Source: Bacteroides sp. (lineage in GTDB: Bacteria; Bacteroidota; Bacteroidia; Bacteroidales; Muribaculaceae). From it: a DNA stretch of 64,000 nt. Numbering within the stretch: the first letter of the stretch is position 1; each line of letters starts with the position of its first letter. This document shows positions 37,739 to 46,767 of this stretch, piece after piece. The translations under genes and the position numbers were made by a program. The DNA is taken from assembly GCA_023663525.1 (NCBI GenBank), contig JAMPHF010000005.1:54496-118495 (forward strand), in the 5' to 3' direction. The notes beneath the pieces were generated by a model. It was not told the origin of the DNA. It ran no database searches and was given only the letters and a program-made list of their open reading frames with translations.

Positions 37739-37805
37739 CATAACCTACTTTTTTTGCTATGGAGTTTGGATATAGGTAGGATATTGGAGTCATAGGACTG
37801 TGATC

Positions 37806-39287
37806 TCACACAGCCTTACTATCTTTAAGAACAACCGGGAGTGCGAGAGGGTTGACCTCACCGGCGGCATCGGTCGGCAGAGCTTTGAGCAATACGAAGA
37901 ACTCCGGAATCATGTAGTGCGGCACATACTGAGCCAACGTGTTCTTTACCCATGAAAGACGGAATGATTTTGTCTTCGGCACGACGTAGGCCACGAGATA
38001 GGCAGAACCCTGCTCATCCGTATAATGCACCACCGCGCAATTCTCAACCTCATCACTCTTGAGGATGGCACGTTCCACCTCACCGGTGACAACCTTTTTG
38101 CCGAGGATATTCACCTCGCTGTTCTTGCGGCGGAGATAGACATAGTTGCCGTCTGCAAGCTGACGTCCCATATCACCGGTGCGGAACACGCGGCGACCGT
38201 CAGCGAGGGTTACAAAGGGCTTCAGGTCGGCACGATGATCACCCGTGTAGTAATCGGCAAGACCATCACCGACAAGACAAATCTCCCCTTCCTGACCTTG
38301 AGGTACTTCACGGAGATCGCAGTCGAGAATCATGATGTCAGTACCGTTCATCGGTTTCCCGATGGGGAAAGAGCCGTCAGGAAGAACCACACCCGTATTG
38401 CAGCAATAGGTGGTCACACTCACGGTAGCCTCAGGAGGTCCGTAGGTCGTATATACAGTGACCTGTTCAAGCAAATGCTCGATTGAAGCCGCACGGAGAG
38501 CCTCACCGCTGCTGATGAGTAGCCGGACTGTGATCGGGAGTGCCTTGATTGCGTTCAACTCCATCATGAGGTATGGAAAACCGCTGATGACGGTGACATA
38601 CTGATTGTCGATGAACTTGACGAGCTTCTCGGGATCATTGCGGGTCTCGGCTGAAGGGATGGCAATCACCGCACCACTCAGAAGTGCGCCAAACACTTCC
38701 TGAATGAAGATGTTCATTATGCACGCTGAGAACTGGAGCAGAATGTCATCGCCACTGATGTTGTAGGTTTTCTTGAATGACTCCGCAAAATGAATCACCG
38801 CACTGTTGCCGACAGCGACACCGAGCGGATAGCCATCGGGGGTCGATGTGTAGATAATGTAGGCCGGTCGGTCGGCACACGATCGGTCAGGGAGTGGATG
38901 GAGCGCAGGATCTATGTAGATTTCCGGTCCAATGATGAGACGGCTGAAATCATTCAGCAGAGAGGCATAGTTCTCCTGAGTGATCACGAAGTCAACTCCA
39001 TTTTCCACAAGGAATGTAACCAATCGTCCCGGCGGAAAATCAGGCTCTATCGCGACAAACGCTGCTCCTGACTTGATGACCGCCATCATAGCTGCCACCA
39101 TCTCGACACTATGATCCATCACAATTCCGACACGCGCGGGAATGAAAGACGGAAAGCGTGAAATGAGTGAATCGACCAGACGGTCGAGACCTGAGTAAGT
39201 GACGCAGGTTCGCTCGTCGATGACTGCAGGATGATCCGGGTCATTGTTGACGAGCTCCTTGAAGCGTGAGTAAATCGTCGGTTCCAT
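37806..39287 (-). CDS. Stand-alone adenylation domain (NRPS/DltA-like), core motifs degraded
   Basis: A 493-residue AMP-binding protein of the NRPS A-domain or D-alanine ligase type, with no carrier domain attached. Early motifs are fair (IVMDHSVEMVAAMMAVIKSG, AAFVAIEPDFPPGRL), but the ATP-loop A3 reads YIIYTSTPDGYPLGV where YTSGxTGxPKGV is normal, the A5 motif reads TTYGPPEATV, A7 is FRTGDMGRQLADG, and A10 reads PTDAAGEVNPLAL, replacing the catalytic Lys of the usual NGKVDR by Glu (near residue 478). The fold is thus kept but adenylation may be lost. It is monocistronic with its own terminator, next to lrgAB. It could be a regulatory or binding paralogue. Confidence 0.8.
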   Translation of the reverse strand: MEPTIYSRFKELVNNDPDHPAVIDERTCVTYSGLDRLVDSLISRFPSFIPARVGIVMDHSVEMVAAMMAVIKSGAAFVAIEPDFPPGRLVTFLVENGVDFVITQENYASLLNDFSRLIIGPEIYIDPALHPLPDRSCADRPAYIIYTSTPDGYPLGVAVGNSAVIHFAESFKKTYNISGDDILLQFSACIMNIFIQEVFGALLSGAVIAIPSAETRNDPEKLVKFIDNQYVTVISGFPYLMMELNAIKALPITVRLLISSGEALRAASIEHLLEQVTVYTTYGPPEATVSVTTYCCNTGVVLPDGSFPIGKPMNGTDIMILDCDLREVPQGQEGEICLVGDGLADYYTGDHRADLKPFVTLADGRRVFRTGDMGRQLADGNYVYLRRKNSEVNILGKKVVTGEVERAILKSDEVENCAVVHYTDEQGSAYLVAYVVPKTKSFRLSWVKNTLAQYVPHYMIPEFFVLLKALPTDAAGEVNPLALPVVLKDSKAV

Positions 39288-39440
39288 AATATTACATCCT
39301 TCTTTAGTTATTACTTATTTTGTAACCGAATTGTAACACCTTCGGTTTGTATTAGAATAACGGAGCAACTCGACCTCAGGTTTTTGTAAAACTGTTAAAA
39401 ATCCACTATTTAACATTGCCTATATCTGAAAATATGACAA

Positions 39441-39493
39441 CAGACCGGAGACACGGCGAACATTCATTTCATGTCCACCGTGCCTCCGGTCTG
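39441..39493 (-). terminator. Terminator after the DUF6155 gene
   Basis: CAGACCGGAGACACGG (39441-39456) pairs with CCGTGCCTCCGGTCTG (39478-39493), 16 pairs with one mismatch and a 21-base loop. It lies 20 bases after the DUF6155 stop. The U-run on the minus strand is weak. Confidence 0.6.
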
Positions 39494-39513
39494 CAGCTTT
39501 AGCTATGGCTGTC

Positions 39514-40038
39514 TCAGAGCGATTCGATACGTTTCATCTGCCTCTCGAAGATGCCCGAAAAAGGATTCTTATAGATACCTATACGCGATATGGTTGCGCC
39601 GGCTTTGCGGATACGCGGGAGATACATCTCCATGAGACCATATTGATTCAGATGGTCAATTGTCTCTCCAAATAACTTCTCAATTCCACCATAGGTCGAA
39701 TCGGACAGCCAGTTGGTCCGACCGATTTCCATGAGCACAAGAATCGAATGTACCATAAGCTCCGCGATAGCCTCCGGACCCGGTTCAAGCGATCTGAAAC
39801 GCTTCAGGATCGAACGGATCTTCGTCATGCGCGGATGATAGGCATGGCGCGTGTAGCGTGCGGCCTCCTTGGTCAACTGCGTGCGATATTCTTCAGTCTT
39901 TTTCTTGATGTCAGGTTCGGCAAAGAAGTCAAGCAGCTCGCGTGCCTCCTTGCTCTTTACATAGACATCGAAAAGAAGCTCCCGAAGTTCGGGAGCCTCA
40001 AAATCCTTAATAGCCTTGCGGAGAGTTGTCTTCGACAT
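39514..40038 (-). CDS. DUF6155 family protein
   Basis: A 174-residue, mostly helical cytosolic protein, rich in Arg, Lys and Glu. The opening MSKTTLRKAIKDFEAPELRE and the ELLFDVYVKSKEARELLDFF helix are characteristic of DUF6155, a small family seen mainly in Bacteroidetes. No catalytic motif is visible and no role is known to me. It starts eight bases after the dsbD stop, so the two share a transcript, but a functional link to disulfide chemistry is not indicated by sequence. Confidence 0.75.
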   Translation of the reverse strand: MSKTTLRKAIKDFEAPELRELLFDVYVKSKEARELLDFFAEPDIKKKTEEYRTQLTKEAARYTRHAYHPRMTKIRSILKRFRSLEPGPEAIAELMVHSILVLMEIGRTNWLSDSTYGGIEKLFGETIDHLNQYGLMEMYLPRIRKAGATISRIGIYKNPFSGIFERQMKRIESL

Positions 40039-40046
40039 TGCGGAGA

Positions 40047-42080
40047 TTATTTCTTATATTCCTTGATACCTTTCTCAAGGAATTCAGAGAAACGAGCCAC
40101 ATTCTCATCATAGGTGTATGGACCTGAAAGAAGCTCACCCTTGTCGTTGAGAATCACATAGTAGGGCTGTGCGTTAGCGTTGAACTTGTAACGCTGCAGA
40201 TAGCTCCAGCGGTCACCATAGGTGTAGAGCGTCACATCCTTGCCATACTCCTTCACTGTGATTGGTGTCGGAAGCTCTTTCTTCTCATCGACCATCAGTT
40301 TGATGACCGTGAAATTGTCCTCGATCATGGTCTTGATGTTCTGCTCATCGAGCACTGCTCCCTCCATCTTACGACAATTGACACAGCCGAAGCCGGAGAA
40401 GTCAATGAGGACGGGCTTGCCTTCTTCCTTGGCAACCTTCATGCCCTCCTCAAAATCATCATACTCCTTGAAACTGTCGCCGTAGAGATTGAAGTCCTGA
40501 GTGAACAAGGGCGGCACGAATGCACTCACTCCCTTGAGCGGCGCACCCCAGAGACCGGGAATGAGATAGACGGTGAACGAGAGAGAGCAGAGTGCAAGGA
40601 AAAATCTGAACACCCCTATCGAGCTGTCAGCCTTGCCGTAGTGTGCAAAGTTGAACTGACCGAGAAGATACAGTCCGAGGAGAAGGAACATGATGATCCA
40701 GAGACAAAGGAAAGCCTCACGGTCGAGGATATGCCACCCGTAGGCAAGGTCTGCCACAGAGAGGAATTTGAGCGAGAGTGCAAGCTCGACGAAACCGAGC
40801 ACAACTTTGAGGGTGTTCATCCAACCGCCTGAACTGGGGGCAGCCTGAAGCATGGTGGGGAACATCGCAAAGAGCATGAACGGGAGCGCGAGTGCAGTGG
40901 AGAATCCAAGCATACCGACAGCCGGTCCCCAAAGGTCGCCCTGCGAGGCAGCCTCGACAAGAAGTGTTCCGATGATGGGACCCGTGCAGGAGAAGGATAC
41001 TAGGGTCAGCGTGAAGGCCATGAAGAAAATGGAGAGCAGACCGGTGGTCTTCTCGGCAGTGGCATCCATCTTGTTTGACCACGAAGCGGGGAGCTTTATC
41101 TCAAACGCCCCAAAGAAACTGATTGCAAAAATGACGAGGAGGAGGAAGAAAATGATGTTGCAGACAGCCGATGTGGAGAGGGCGTTGAGCGAACTTGCTC
41201 CGAATATGCCCGTGATGAGGAGACCGAGGGCAACGTAGATTACAATAATCGAGAGACCATACGTGCAGGCATCGATAATGCTCTTGCTGCGGTCCTTACC
41301 TTTCTTCAGGAAGAAGCTGACCGTCATCGGGATCATCGGCCAAACACAGGGTGTGAAAAGCGCGACGAGACCGCCGAGGAAGCAGGTGAAGAAGATGTAC
41401 CAGAGCGATGTGGTCGAGAAATCCTCAGCCGAATCCGAATCAGCGAACGACACGGGAGCCCAAAGGTCGTCCGCTGCTGCTGACGGAGCAGATGACAAAG
41501 CCGAGAGGGAATCAACGACATACACAAGCGAGTCCGTGATGACTCCTGCATTATCCTCATTAACATCCGGTTCGTCGGCTGCGTCGGGAGCAGCAGGAGC
41601 TGTCGCTGCAGCCTTAACCTTGGCCGTTCCCGAGAGGTTGAACGTGGTGCGGGAAGGCGGGATACAGTTCTCGTCATTGCAAGCGGAACACAAAACCATC
41701 ACGTCAATGTTGAATGAGGGTTGTGTGGCCTTGAATTTCTGAGTGATGGTCACGCCGTCAGTCCACCATGAAAGATCGGCACCAAACATGTCATCATGCT
41801 GCTTGTGCGACGGTTTGTTGGGAGTAGGATTTCCGACAAGTGTCACGCCATCGAGCTTAGGATATGTAATTTCAAGGACCTGCGGACCGGCTGTCGGGTC
41901 GCAGTCGAGCGAATACATGTGCCAACCACCACTTATCGTGGCAGTGAGCACCACTGCGCCTTCATCGTCACCGGACATGTCAATTTTGGCTGACCACTTT
42001 ACAGGAGTCATGATCTGAGCGAACGCCATGTTGCACATCAGCGCGATCAATAGCGAGAAAGTTAAAGCAAATTTTCTCAT
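40047..42080 (-). CDS. dsbD: Thiol:disulfide interchange protein DsbD
   Basis: A 677-residue inner-membrane reductase that passes electrons from cytosolic thioredoxin to the periplasm. After the signal peptide (SLLIALMCNMAFAQ) comes the N-terminal immunoglobulin-like domain with the Cys set CSACNDENCIPP (near residues 130-141). A central membrane domain of about eight helices has FFTCFLGGLVALFTPCVWPM and SFSCTGPIIGTLL, holding the two membrane Cys. The C-terminal thioredoxin domain carries GFGCVNCRKMEG (CVNC near residues 565-568). The linker before the first helix is Ala/Asp/Ser-rich. All three redox sites are present, so it should be active. It is followed by DUF6155. Confidence 0.94.
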   Translation of the reverse strand: MRKFALTFSLLIALMCNMAFAQIMTPVKWSAKIDMSGDDEGAVVLTATISGGWHMYSLDCDPTAGPQVLEITYPKLDGVTLVGNPTPNKPSHKQHDDMFGADLSWWTDGVTITQKFKATQPSFNIDVMVLCSACNDENCIPPSRTTFNLSGTAKVKAAATAPAAPDAADEPDVNEDNAGVITDSLVYVVDSLSALSSAPSAAADDLWAPVSFADSDSAEDFSTTSLWYIFFTCFLGGLVALFTPCVWPMIPMTVSFFLKKGKDRSKSIIDACTYGLSIIVIYVALGLLITGIFGASSLNALSTSAVCNIIFFLLLVIFAISFFGAFEIKLPASWSNKMDATAEKTTGLLSIFFMAFTLTLVSFSCTGPIIGTLLVEAASQGDLWGPAVGMLGFSTALALPFMLFAMFPTMLQAAPSSGGWMNTLKVVLGFVELALSLKFLSVADLAYGWHILDREAFLCLWIIMFLLLGLYLLGQFNFAHYGKADSSIGVFRFFLALCSLSFTVYLIPGLWGAPLKGVSAFVPPLFTQDFNLYGDSFKEYDDFEEGMKVAKEEGKPVLIDFSGFGCVNCRKMEGAVLDEQNIKTMIEDNFTVIKLMVDEKKELPTPITVKEYGKDVTLYTYGDRWSYLQRYKFNANAQPYYVILNDKGELLSGPYTYDENVARFSEFLEKGIKEYKK

Positions 42081-42162
42081 TGCGTGGATGGATTTTATTA
42101 TGATTGGTTCTAAAGATGGTATATATTTAATATGTCTGTTTTCATGGTAATCTGAGCGAGCG

Positions 42163-42170
42163 CAAATTTA
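42163..42170 (-). promoter_or_regulatory. Possible -7 element of dsbD
   Basis: TAAATTTG on the minus strand, about 83 bases before the dsbD start codon; no clear -33 TTTG is found at the right distance. The rest of the 295-base gap 42081-42375 holds only the asnS terminator. Confidence 0.3.
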
Positions 42171-42285
42171 CGAATATTTCCTTAATAATCATTGTAAATC
42201 CTTACGGAAATCCAAAATCCTTACAATTACGTAACATTTTGCAGACAGTCGGACACAGGATGACAAGGAAATTCAAACATAGACA

Positions 42286-42349
42286 TGCAAAATATAAAAA
42301 CTCACGAAGACGAATCATGATTCACCTTCGTGAGTTTTTATATTTTGCA
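42286..42349 (-). terminator. Terminator after asnS, 24-bp perfect stem
   Basis: Positions 42286-42309 are the exact reverse complement of 42326-42349; the 16-base loop itself contains the palindrome GAATCATGATTC. The stem base is A/U-rich, giving an internal U-tract on the minus strand. It starts 26 bases after the asnS stop. Confidence 0.8.
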
Positions 42350-42375
42350 ATCCGATTGCCGGAACATCACGGAGC

Positions 42376-43767
42376 TTAGAACTCAGCCTTTCCCGGAGTG
42401 CGCGGGAATGGGATGACATCGCGGATGTTTGTCATTCCGGTAACGAACAGTACGAGACGCTCGAATCCGAGACCGAATCCCGAATGGGGAACAGTGCCGA
42501 AACGGCGTGTGTCGAGATACCACCACATATCCTTCATCGGGATGTGCAGCTCCTCGATACGTGCGAGGAGCTTGTCGTAGTCCTCCTCACGCTCAGAACC
42601 GCCGATGATCTCACCAATATGAGGGAACAGGACATCCATCGCACGGACAGTCTTTCCATCCTCATTCTGCTTCATATAGAAAGCCTTGATTTCCTTAGGA
42701 TAGTCAGTCAGGATGACGGGCTTCTTGAAATGCTCCTCCACGAGATAACGCTCATGTTCGCTCTGAAGATCCGTGCCCCAATGCACGGGGAATTCAAATT
42801 TCTTGCCTGATTCCTCAAGAATCTTCACGCCCTCGCCGTAAGTGAGGCGCACAAAGTCATTATCGACCACGAACTTCAGACGTTCGATAAGATCCTTGTC
42901 ATACATCTCCTGAAGGAAAGCGATGTCATCAAGCGAATGTTCAAGAGCGTAGTTTATGCAGTACTTCACAAACTCCTCGGCAAGATCCATATTGTCCGTG
43001 ATGTCATAAAATGCCATCTCAGGCTCGATCATCCAGAACTCGGAGAGGTGACGGGGTGTGTTTGAGTTCTCGGCACGGAAAGTCGGCCCGAAAGTGTAGA
43101 TCTGACCGAGAGCTGTCGCGCCAAGCTCACCCTCAAGCTGACCTGACACGGTCAGAGCCGTGGGCTTCCCGAAGAAGTCCTTTGAATAATCCGTCTTACC
43201 CTCCTCATCCTTAGGCAGATTGTTGAGGTCGAGCGTCGTCACTTGGAACATCGCTCCTGCTCCCTCGCAGTCACTCGCAGTGATCAGCGGGGTGTTGAGA
43301 TACTGGAAGCCGCGCTCGTTGAAGAATTTGTGGATGGCAAAAGCAAGGGTGCTACGCACGCGGAGGATTGCACCGAAAGTGTTGGTGCGCGGACGCAGAT
43401 GGGCAATCTCACGGAGGAATTCCAACGTGTGACCCTTCTTCTGGAGAGGATAATTCTCCACGTCTGCTGTGCCATAGACATGGAGTGAGGAAGCCTGTAC
43501 CTCGCATGTCTGTCCCTTACCCTGCGACTCGACAAGAATGCCTTTGACACAGATACTTGATCCGGTGGTGACAAGTTTCAATTCATCGTCAGTGAATTTC
43601 GACATGTCAAACACAATCTGAATATTTTTGATTGTCGAACCGTCATTAAGCTGCACGAACTGTACATGCTTGTTGCCACGGCGAGTACGAACCCATCCCT
43701 TGGCCTCAACCTCTGTTCCCAAAAGTGAGGTGTCCTTGAGCAGATCGACGACTCTTGTTCTTTTCAT
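42376..43767 (-). CDS. asnS: Asparaginyl-tRNA synthetase
   Basis: A 463-residue class IIb aminoacyl-tRNA synthetase that charges tRNA-Asn. The N-terminal OB-fold anticodon-binding domain has [20 protein letters not shown] and [13 protein letters not shown]. The catalytic core has [22 protein letters not shown] (motif 2 region, in pieces) and motif 3 [17 protein letters not shown], with [12 protein letters not shown] before it. Length is normal for bacterial AsnRS, and the ending [16 protein letters not shown] is the classic family C-terminus. It starts 27 bases after the pseudouridine synthase gene and is likely cotranscribed with it, a pairing of translation genes. Confidence 0.96.
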   Translation of the reverse strand: MKRTRVVDLLKDTSLLGTEVEAKGWVRTRRGNKHVQFVQLNDGSTIKNIQIVFDMSKFTDDELKLVTTGSSICVKGILVESQGKGQTCEVQASSLHVYGTADVENYPLQKKGHTLEFLREIAHLRPRTNTFGAILRVRSTLAFAIHKFFNERGFQYLNTPLITASDCEGAGAMFQVTTLDLNNLPKDEEGKTDYSKDFFGKPTALTVSGQLEGELGATALGQIYTFGPTFRAENSNTPRHLSEFWMIEPEMAFYDITDNMDLAEEFVKYCINYALEHSLDDIAFLQEMYDKDLIERLKFVVDNDFVRLTYGEGVKILEESGKKFEFPVHWGTDLQSEHERYLVEEHFKKPVILTDYPKEIKAFYMKQNEDGKTVRAMDVLFPHIGEIIGGSEREEDYDKLLARIEELHIPMKDMWWYLDTRRFGTVPHSGFGLGFERLVLFVTGMTNIRDVIPFPRTPGKAEF

Positions 43768-43794
43768 CTTCAGTTATAAATTATTCCTTATATA

Positions 43795-45348
43795 TTACTC
43801 AAATGATCCCATCTTGAGGAAGTTGACCTCTTCCTGAGTGAGATAACGCCAACGTCCGCGCGGAAGATTCTTCTTTGTCAGGCCGGCAAAATACACACGG
43901 TCAAGTTTGGTGACGTGGTAGCCAAGGCTTTCAAAGATGCGACGCACGATGCGGTTGCGACCCGAGTGAATCTCGATGCCTGCCTGATTGCGGTCGGTCT
44001 CAGTAGCGTAAGAGATTGCGTCGGCATGGATCGGACCGTCCTCAAGCTCGATGCCGTCAGCTATGCGCTGCATATCCTCCTCAGCTATATCCTTGTCAGT
44101 CCACACGTGATAGATTTTTTTCTTCACGAACTTGGGATGCGTGAGTTTCGATGCAAGGTCACCGTCGTTGGTGAGCAGCAGCACGCCGGTGGTGTTACGG
44201 TCAAGACGACCGACGGGATAGATGCGCTCCTCGCAAGCACCCTTCACGAGATCCATGACAGTCAGACGACCGTTGGGGTCATCGCTTGTGGTCACGCAAT
44301 CCTTCGGCTTGTTGAGAAGGATGTAGCACTTGCTCTCAAGAGTGACCACCTTGTCGTTATATTCAACCACATCGTTGTGGGAGATCTTTGTTCCAAGCTC
44401 AGTGACAACCTCTCCGTTGACCTTGATGAGTCCCTGCTGGATGTATTCATCGGCCTCACGGCGTGAGCAAAGTCCGGCATTGGCCATGAACTTGTTGAGA
44501 CGAATCTGCTCGTTTGGATCGGGAACAGGCACCTCATACTCGATGCGGCGTGGACGGGGAGTGAAACTGCGTCCACCCTGCGGCATACCGTACTGGTTCT
44601 GGCGAGTGTTCTGCTTCTTGAAACCACCCTGACGGTTGTTGTAGCCGCCTTGCTGACGGTTGTTGTTGTAACCACCCTGCTGACGGTTGTTGTAGCCGCC
44701 CTGCTGGCGATTGTTGTTATAACCACCCTGCTGACGGTTGTTGTTGTAGCCGCCCTGCTGACGGTTGTTGTAGCCGCCCTGCTGGCGATTGTTGTTATAA
44801 CCACCCTGCTGACGGTTGTTGTTATAGCCGCCCTGCTGACGATTGTTGTTGTAACCGCCCTGACGGTTGTTGTAGCCGCCCTGACGATTGTTGTTATAGT
44901 GATTGCCGTTATTGTAACCGCCCTGGTTATTATAACGGTTGAAGTTGTTCTGACGGGGCTGATATGTCGGAGCCTCACCCTCGGTCGGAGTTGCAGCCGT
45001 TCCCTCCGGAGCAGTCTGCGGTTCTCCCTCTATCTGAGGATTGGCCTGCTGACGGGGCTGATAGTTCCCGTTATAGCGATTGTTGCCGTAACGATTGTTG
45101 TAGCCACCCTGATTATTATAGCGATTGTTGCCGTAGCCACCCTGACGATTGTTACCATTGTAGGGACGCTGCTGATACGGACGATTGTTACCATACGAAT
45201 TATAGGACCCCTGATGACGCTCTTGCGAATCAGACTGATGTCCGCTCCCATCCTGTGTGTTGAAGTCGCTGTGATTATCATTACTGTCCTGACTGACAGG
45301 GCGCACTCCTATACGCGGGCGCTTGTTCTTTTTTTCGTTGCTGTCCAT
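43795..45348 (-). CDS. RluB/RsuA-family pseudouridine synthase with Asn/Gln/Gly-rich repeat N-terminus
   Basis: A 517-residue protein. The C-terminal part (about residues 275-517) is an ordinary RsuA/RluB-type rRNA pseudouridine synthase: S4 RNA-binding domain (IRLNKFMANAGLCSRREADE), then the catalytic GRLDRNTTGVLLLTNDGDLA, whose Asp (near residue 382) is the nucleophile, and RNRIVRRIFESLGYHVTKL. The first 270 residues are low complexity, with about ten tandem GGYNNNRQQ or GGYNNRQQ units after an Arg/Asn/Gly/Tyr-rich lead. Such tails are known on Bacteroidetes homologues and likely bind RNA or drive condensation, as RGG-like regions do. The repeat is DNA-level too and could vary in length by slippage. 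It sits before asnS. Confidence 0.92.
   Translation of the reverse strand: MDSNEKKNKRPRIGVRPVSQDSNDNHSDFNTQDGSGHQSDSQERHQGSYNSYGNNRPYQQRPYNGNNRQGGYGNNRYNNQGGYNNRYGNNRYNGNYQPRQQANPQIEGEPQTAPEGTAATPTEGEAPTYQPRQNNFNRYNNQGGYNNGNHYNNNRQGGYNNRQGGYNNNRQQGGYNNNRQQGGYNNNRQQGGYNNRQQGGYNNNRQQGGYNNNRQQGGYNNRQQGGYNNNRQQGGYNNRQGGFKKQNTRQNQYGMPQGGRSFTPRPRRIEYEVPVPDPNEQIRLNKFMANAGLCSRREADEYIQQGLIKVNGEVVTELGTKISHNDVVEYNDKVVTLESKCYILLNKPKDCVTTSDDPNGRLTVMDLVKGACEERIYPVGRLDRNTTGVLLLTNDGDLASKLTHPKFVKKKIYHVWTDKDIAEEDMQRIADGIELEDGPIHADAISYATETDRNQAGIEIHSGRNRIVRRIFESLGYHVTKLDRVYFAGLTKKNLPRGRWRYLTQEEVNFLKMGSFE
44631..44890 (-). repeat. In-frame tandem repeat, 24- and 27-base units
   Basis: About ten near-identical units, each coding for GGYNN(N)RQQ, alternating between 27 and 24 bases. 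Third-position changes are few (GGCTAC/GGTTAT, CGT/CGC), which suggests recent expansion or gene conversion. All units keep the frame. Boundaries are approximate. Confidence 0.85.
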
Positions 45349-45692
45349 GAGATGATTTTGAATTTTGAGTTGAGATACTTTTGAATAAGTTAATGCATGC
45401 CTCGCGGCTGTCGTTCTTACGGTTGATTCTTTTAAACGTTTGTTACAAATGTGACCTTTACGGTCAGAATGCTGAATAAATGTGAAATTTCAATTATAAG
45501 TTTTCCTATCTGCTTGAGTTGAAACGGAGACCTCAAGCCCACGTCCAACTAATGTGCAAATTTACGCATTATTTTTATTATTACATATACGAAATCCGTG
45601 AATTTTAGTCAACAGTCCGACAGATTTTGTTAATTTTCTCATATCAGAGTGACAAAGGAGAATCAACACCTCGTCTTTGATTTAATCGTTTA
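45349..45692. other. 344-base gap before the pseudouridine synthase gene
   Basis: AT-rich and without a convincing gene. It holds a -7-like TAAATTTG on the minus strand (45564-45557) lacking a good -33 element, and small stems: GCTTGAG...CTCAAGC near 45513-45540 and TGACC...GGTCA near 45452-45466. If the -7 element is used, the pseudouridine synthase gene has a leader of about 200 bases, long enough for a structured regulatory RNA. No known riboswitch was recognised. Confidence 0.35.
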
Positions 45693-46571
45693 TTAACTAA
45701 AGACCACGGTTTTATTGTCATATGTCAATATCTTGCGCTGTATGTGCTTCTCGACAGCCCTCGAAAGGACAATCTTTTCAAGGTCACGTCCTTTCTTGAC
45801 AAGCTCGTCAATCGTGTCCTTGTGGCTTATGCGCACCACATCCTGCTCGATGATCGGTCCGGCATCAAGATCGGCGGTGACATAGTGGCTCGTCGCACCG
45901 ATGAGCTTCACCCCCCTCTCGTATGCCTGATGATATGGTTTCGCTCCGACAAAGGCCGGAAGAAACGAATGATGGATATTGATTATCCTGTTTGGATAGC
46001 GGTTGATGAAATCCTCTGAGAGCACCTGCATATAGCGTGCGAGCACAATGAAATCCACCCCGTAGCGGTCCAGAATTTCAAATTCGCGCTTTTCCATCTC
46101 AGCTTTGTTCTCGCGAGTGACAGGGACATGCTCAAACGGAATGTTGAATTGCTTTCCCGCGATGGCAAGATCGGAGTGATTGCTTATGATTACGGGAATA
46201 TCGACATCCCACTCTCCCGCCACATAGCGGGCAAGTATGTCATAAAGGCAGTGGGACATCTTGCTCACAAAAATAGCCATCTTCTGCCGACGCTTGGAGA
46301 AACTGATCCGATAGGTCAGTTCATATCGCTTGGCATACAGTGTGTTGAAATACTCGTTGATTTTCTCTGAGGGAATCAGGAAATTCTCAAGTTCCCACTC
46401 AACACGCATATAGAATATACCGTTCACGCGATCCACATACTGGTCAAGATAGATGATGTTGCCACGATTTGTTGTGATGAACTCCGTTATGACGGCTATG
46501 ATTCCGGGCTGATCCGGACAATGCATCCTCAGGATTGCAGTTGATTTCTTCTTATTTTCCACCTTCGTCAA
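45693..46571 (-). CDS. purU: Formyltetrahydrofolate deformylase
   Basis: A 292-residue enzyme that hydrolyses 10-formyltetrahydrofolate to formate and tetrahydrofolate, balancing one-carbon units and feeding PurT-type purine synthesis. The N-terminal ACT domain (LRMHCPDQPGIIAVITEFI; IIYLDQYVDRVNGIFYMR) is followed by the formyltransferase domain: KMAIFVSKMSHCLYDIL, VIISNHSDLAIAG, ARYMQVLSEDFINRYPNRII, and the catalytic stretch NIHHSFLPAFVGAKPYHQAY ending in GATSHYVTADLDAGPIIEQD. Conserved Asn, His and Asp are present. A -7-like TAAATTTG lies at 46614-46607. It is monocistronic between the pullulanase terminator and the 344-base gap. Confidence 0.95.
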   Translation of the reverse strand: MTKVENKKKSTAILRMHCPDQPGIIAVITEFITTNRGNIIYLDQYVDRVNGIFYMRVEWELENFLIPSEKINEYFNTLYAKRYELTYRISFSKRRQKMAIFVSKMSHCLYDILARYVAGEWDVDIPVIISNHSDLAIAGKQFNIPFEHVPVTRENKAEMEKREFEILDRYGVDFIVLARYMQVLSEDFINRYPNRIINIHHSFLPAFVGAKPYHQAYERGVKLIGATSHYVTADLDAGPIIEQDVVRISHKDTIDELVKKGRDLEKIVLSRAVEKHIQRKILTYDNKTVVFS

Positions 46572-46606
46572 TTGATTACTTTATGTGTTTGTGTAAGAAT
46601 ATCGGG

Positions 46607-46614
46607 CAAATTTA
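46607..46614 (-). promoter_or_regulatory. Possible -7 element of purU
   Basis: TAAATTTG on the minus strand, 35 bases before the purU start codon; no good -33 match at 19-21 bases. Confidence 0.35.
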
Positions 46615-46669
46615 CAGATTTTTTATGCAATAATCGGACTATAATGCGAAAAAATTTCCACATATAATT

Positions 46670-46742
46670 GAAAAAGGCAGATGGACAAAGCGTCCGGTCT
46701 TCAATAAGCCGACACCTTGATTCCATCTGCCTGTAAACCTAA
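46670..46742 (-). terminator. Terminator after the pullulanase gene
   Basis: AGGCAGATGGA (46675-46685) pairs perfectly with TCCATCTGCCT (46732-46742); on the minus strand a run of five T follows the stem (complement of 46670-46674). The 46-base loop is long, but the stem plus U-run is convincing. Confidence 0.7.
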
Positions 46743-46767
46743 TCTTTCGGAGTGATGATACCGCTCG

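Noticed and set aside
44631..44890. Possible CRISPR array, because of regularly spaced repeats
   Set aside because: Units are contiguous 24/27-base codon repeats without unique spacers and lie in frame in a gene.
44650..45384. 244-residue plus-strand frame rich in Val, Leu, Ile and Thr
   Set aside because: It is the antisense reading of the tandem repeat in the pseudouridine synthase gene; its repetitive hydrophobic sequence follows from the repeat and it lacks a start context of its own.
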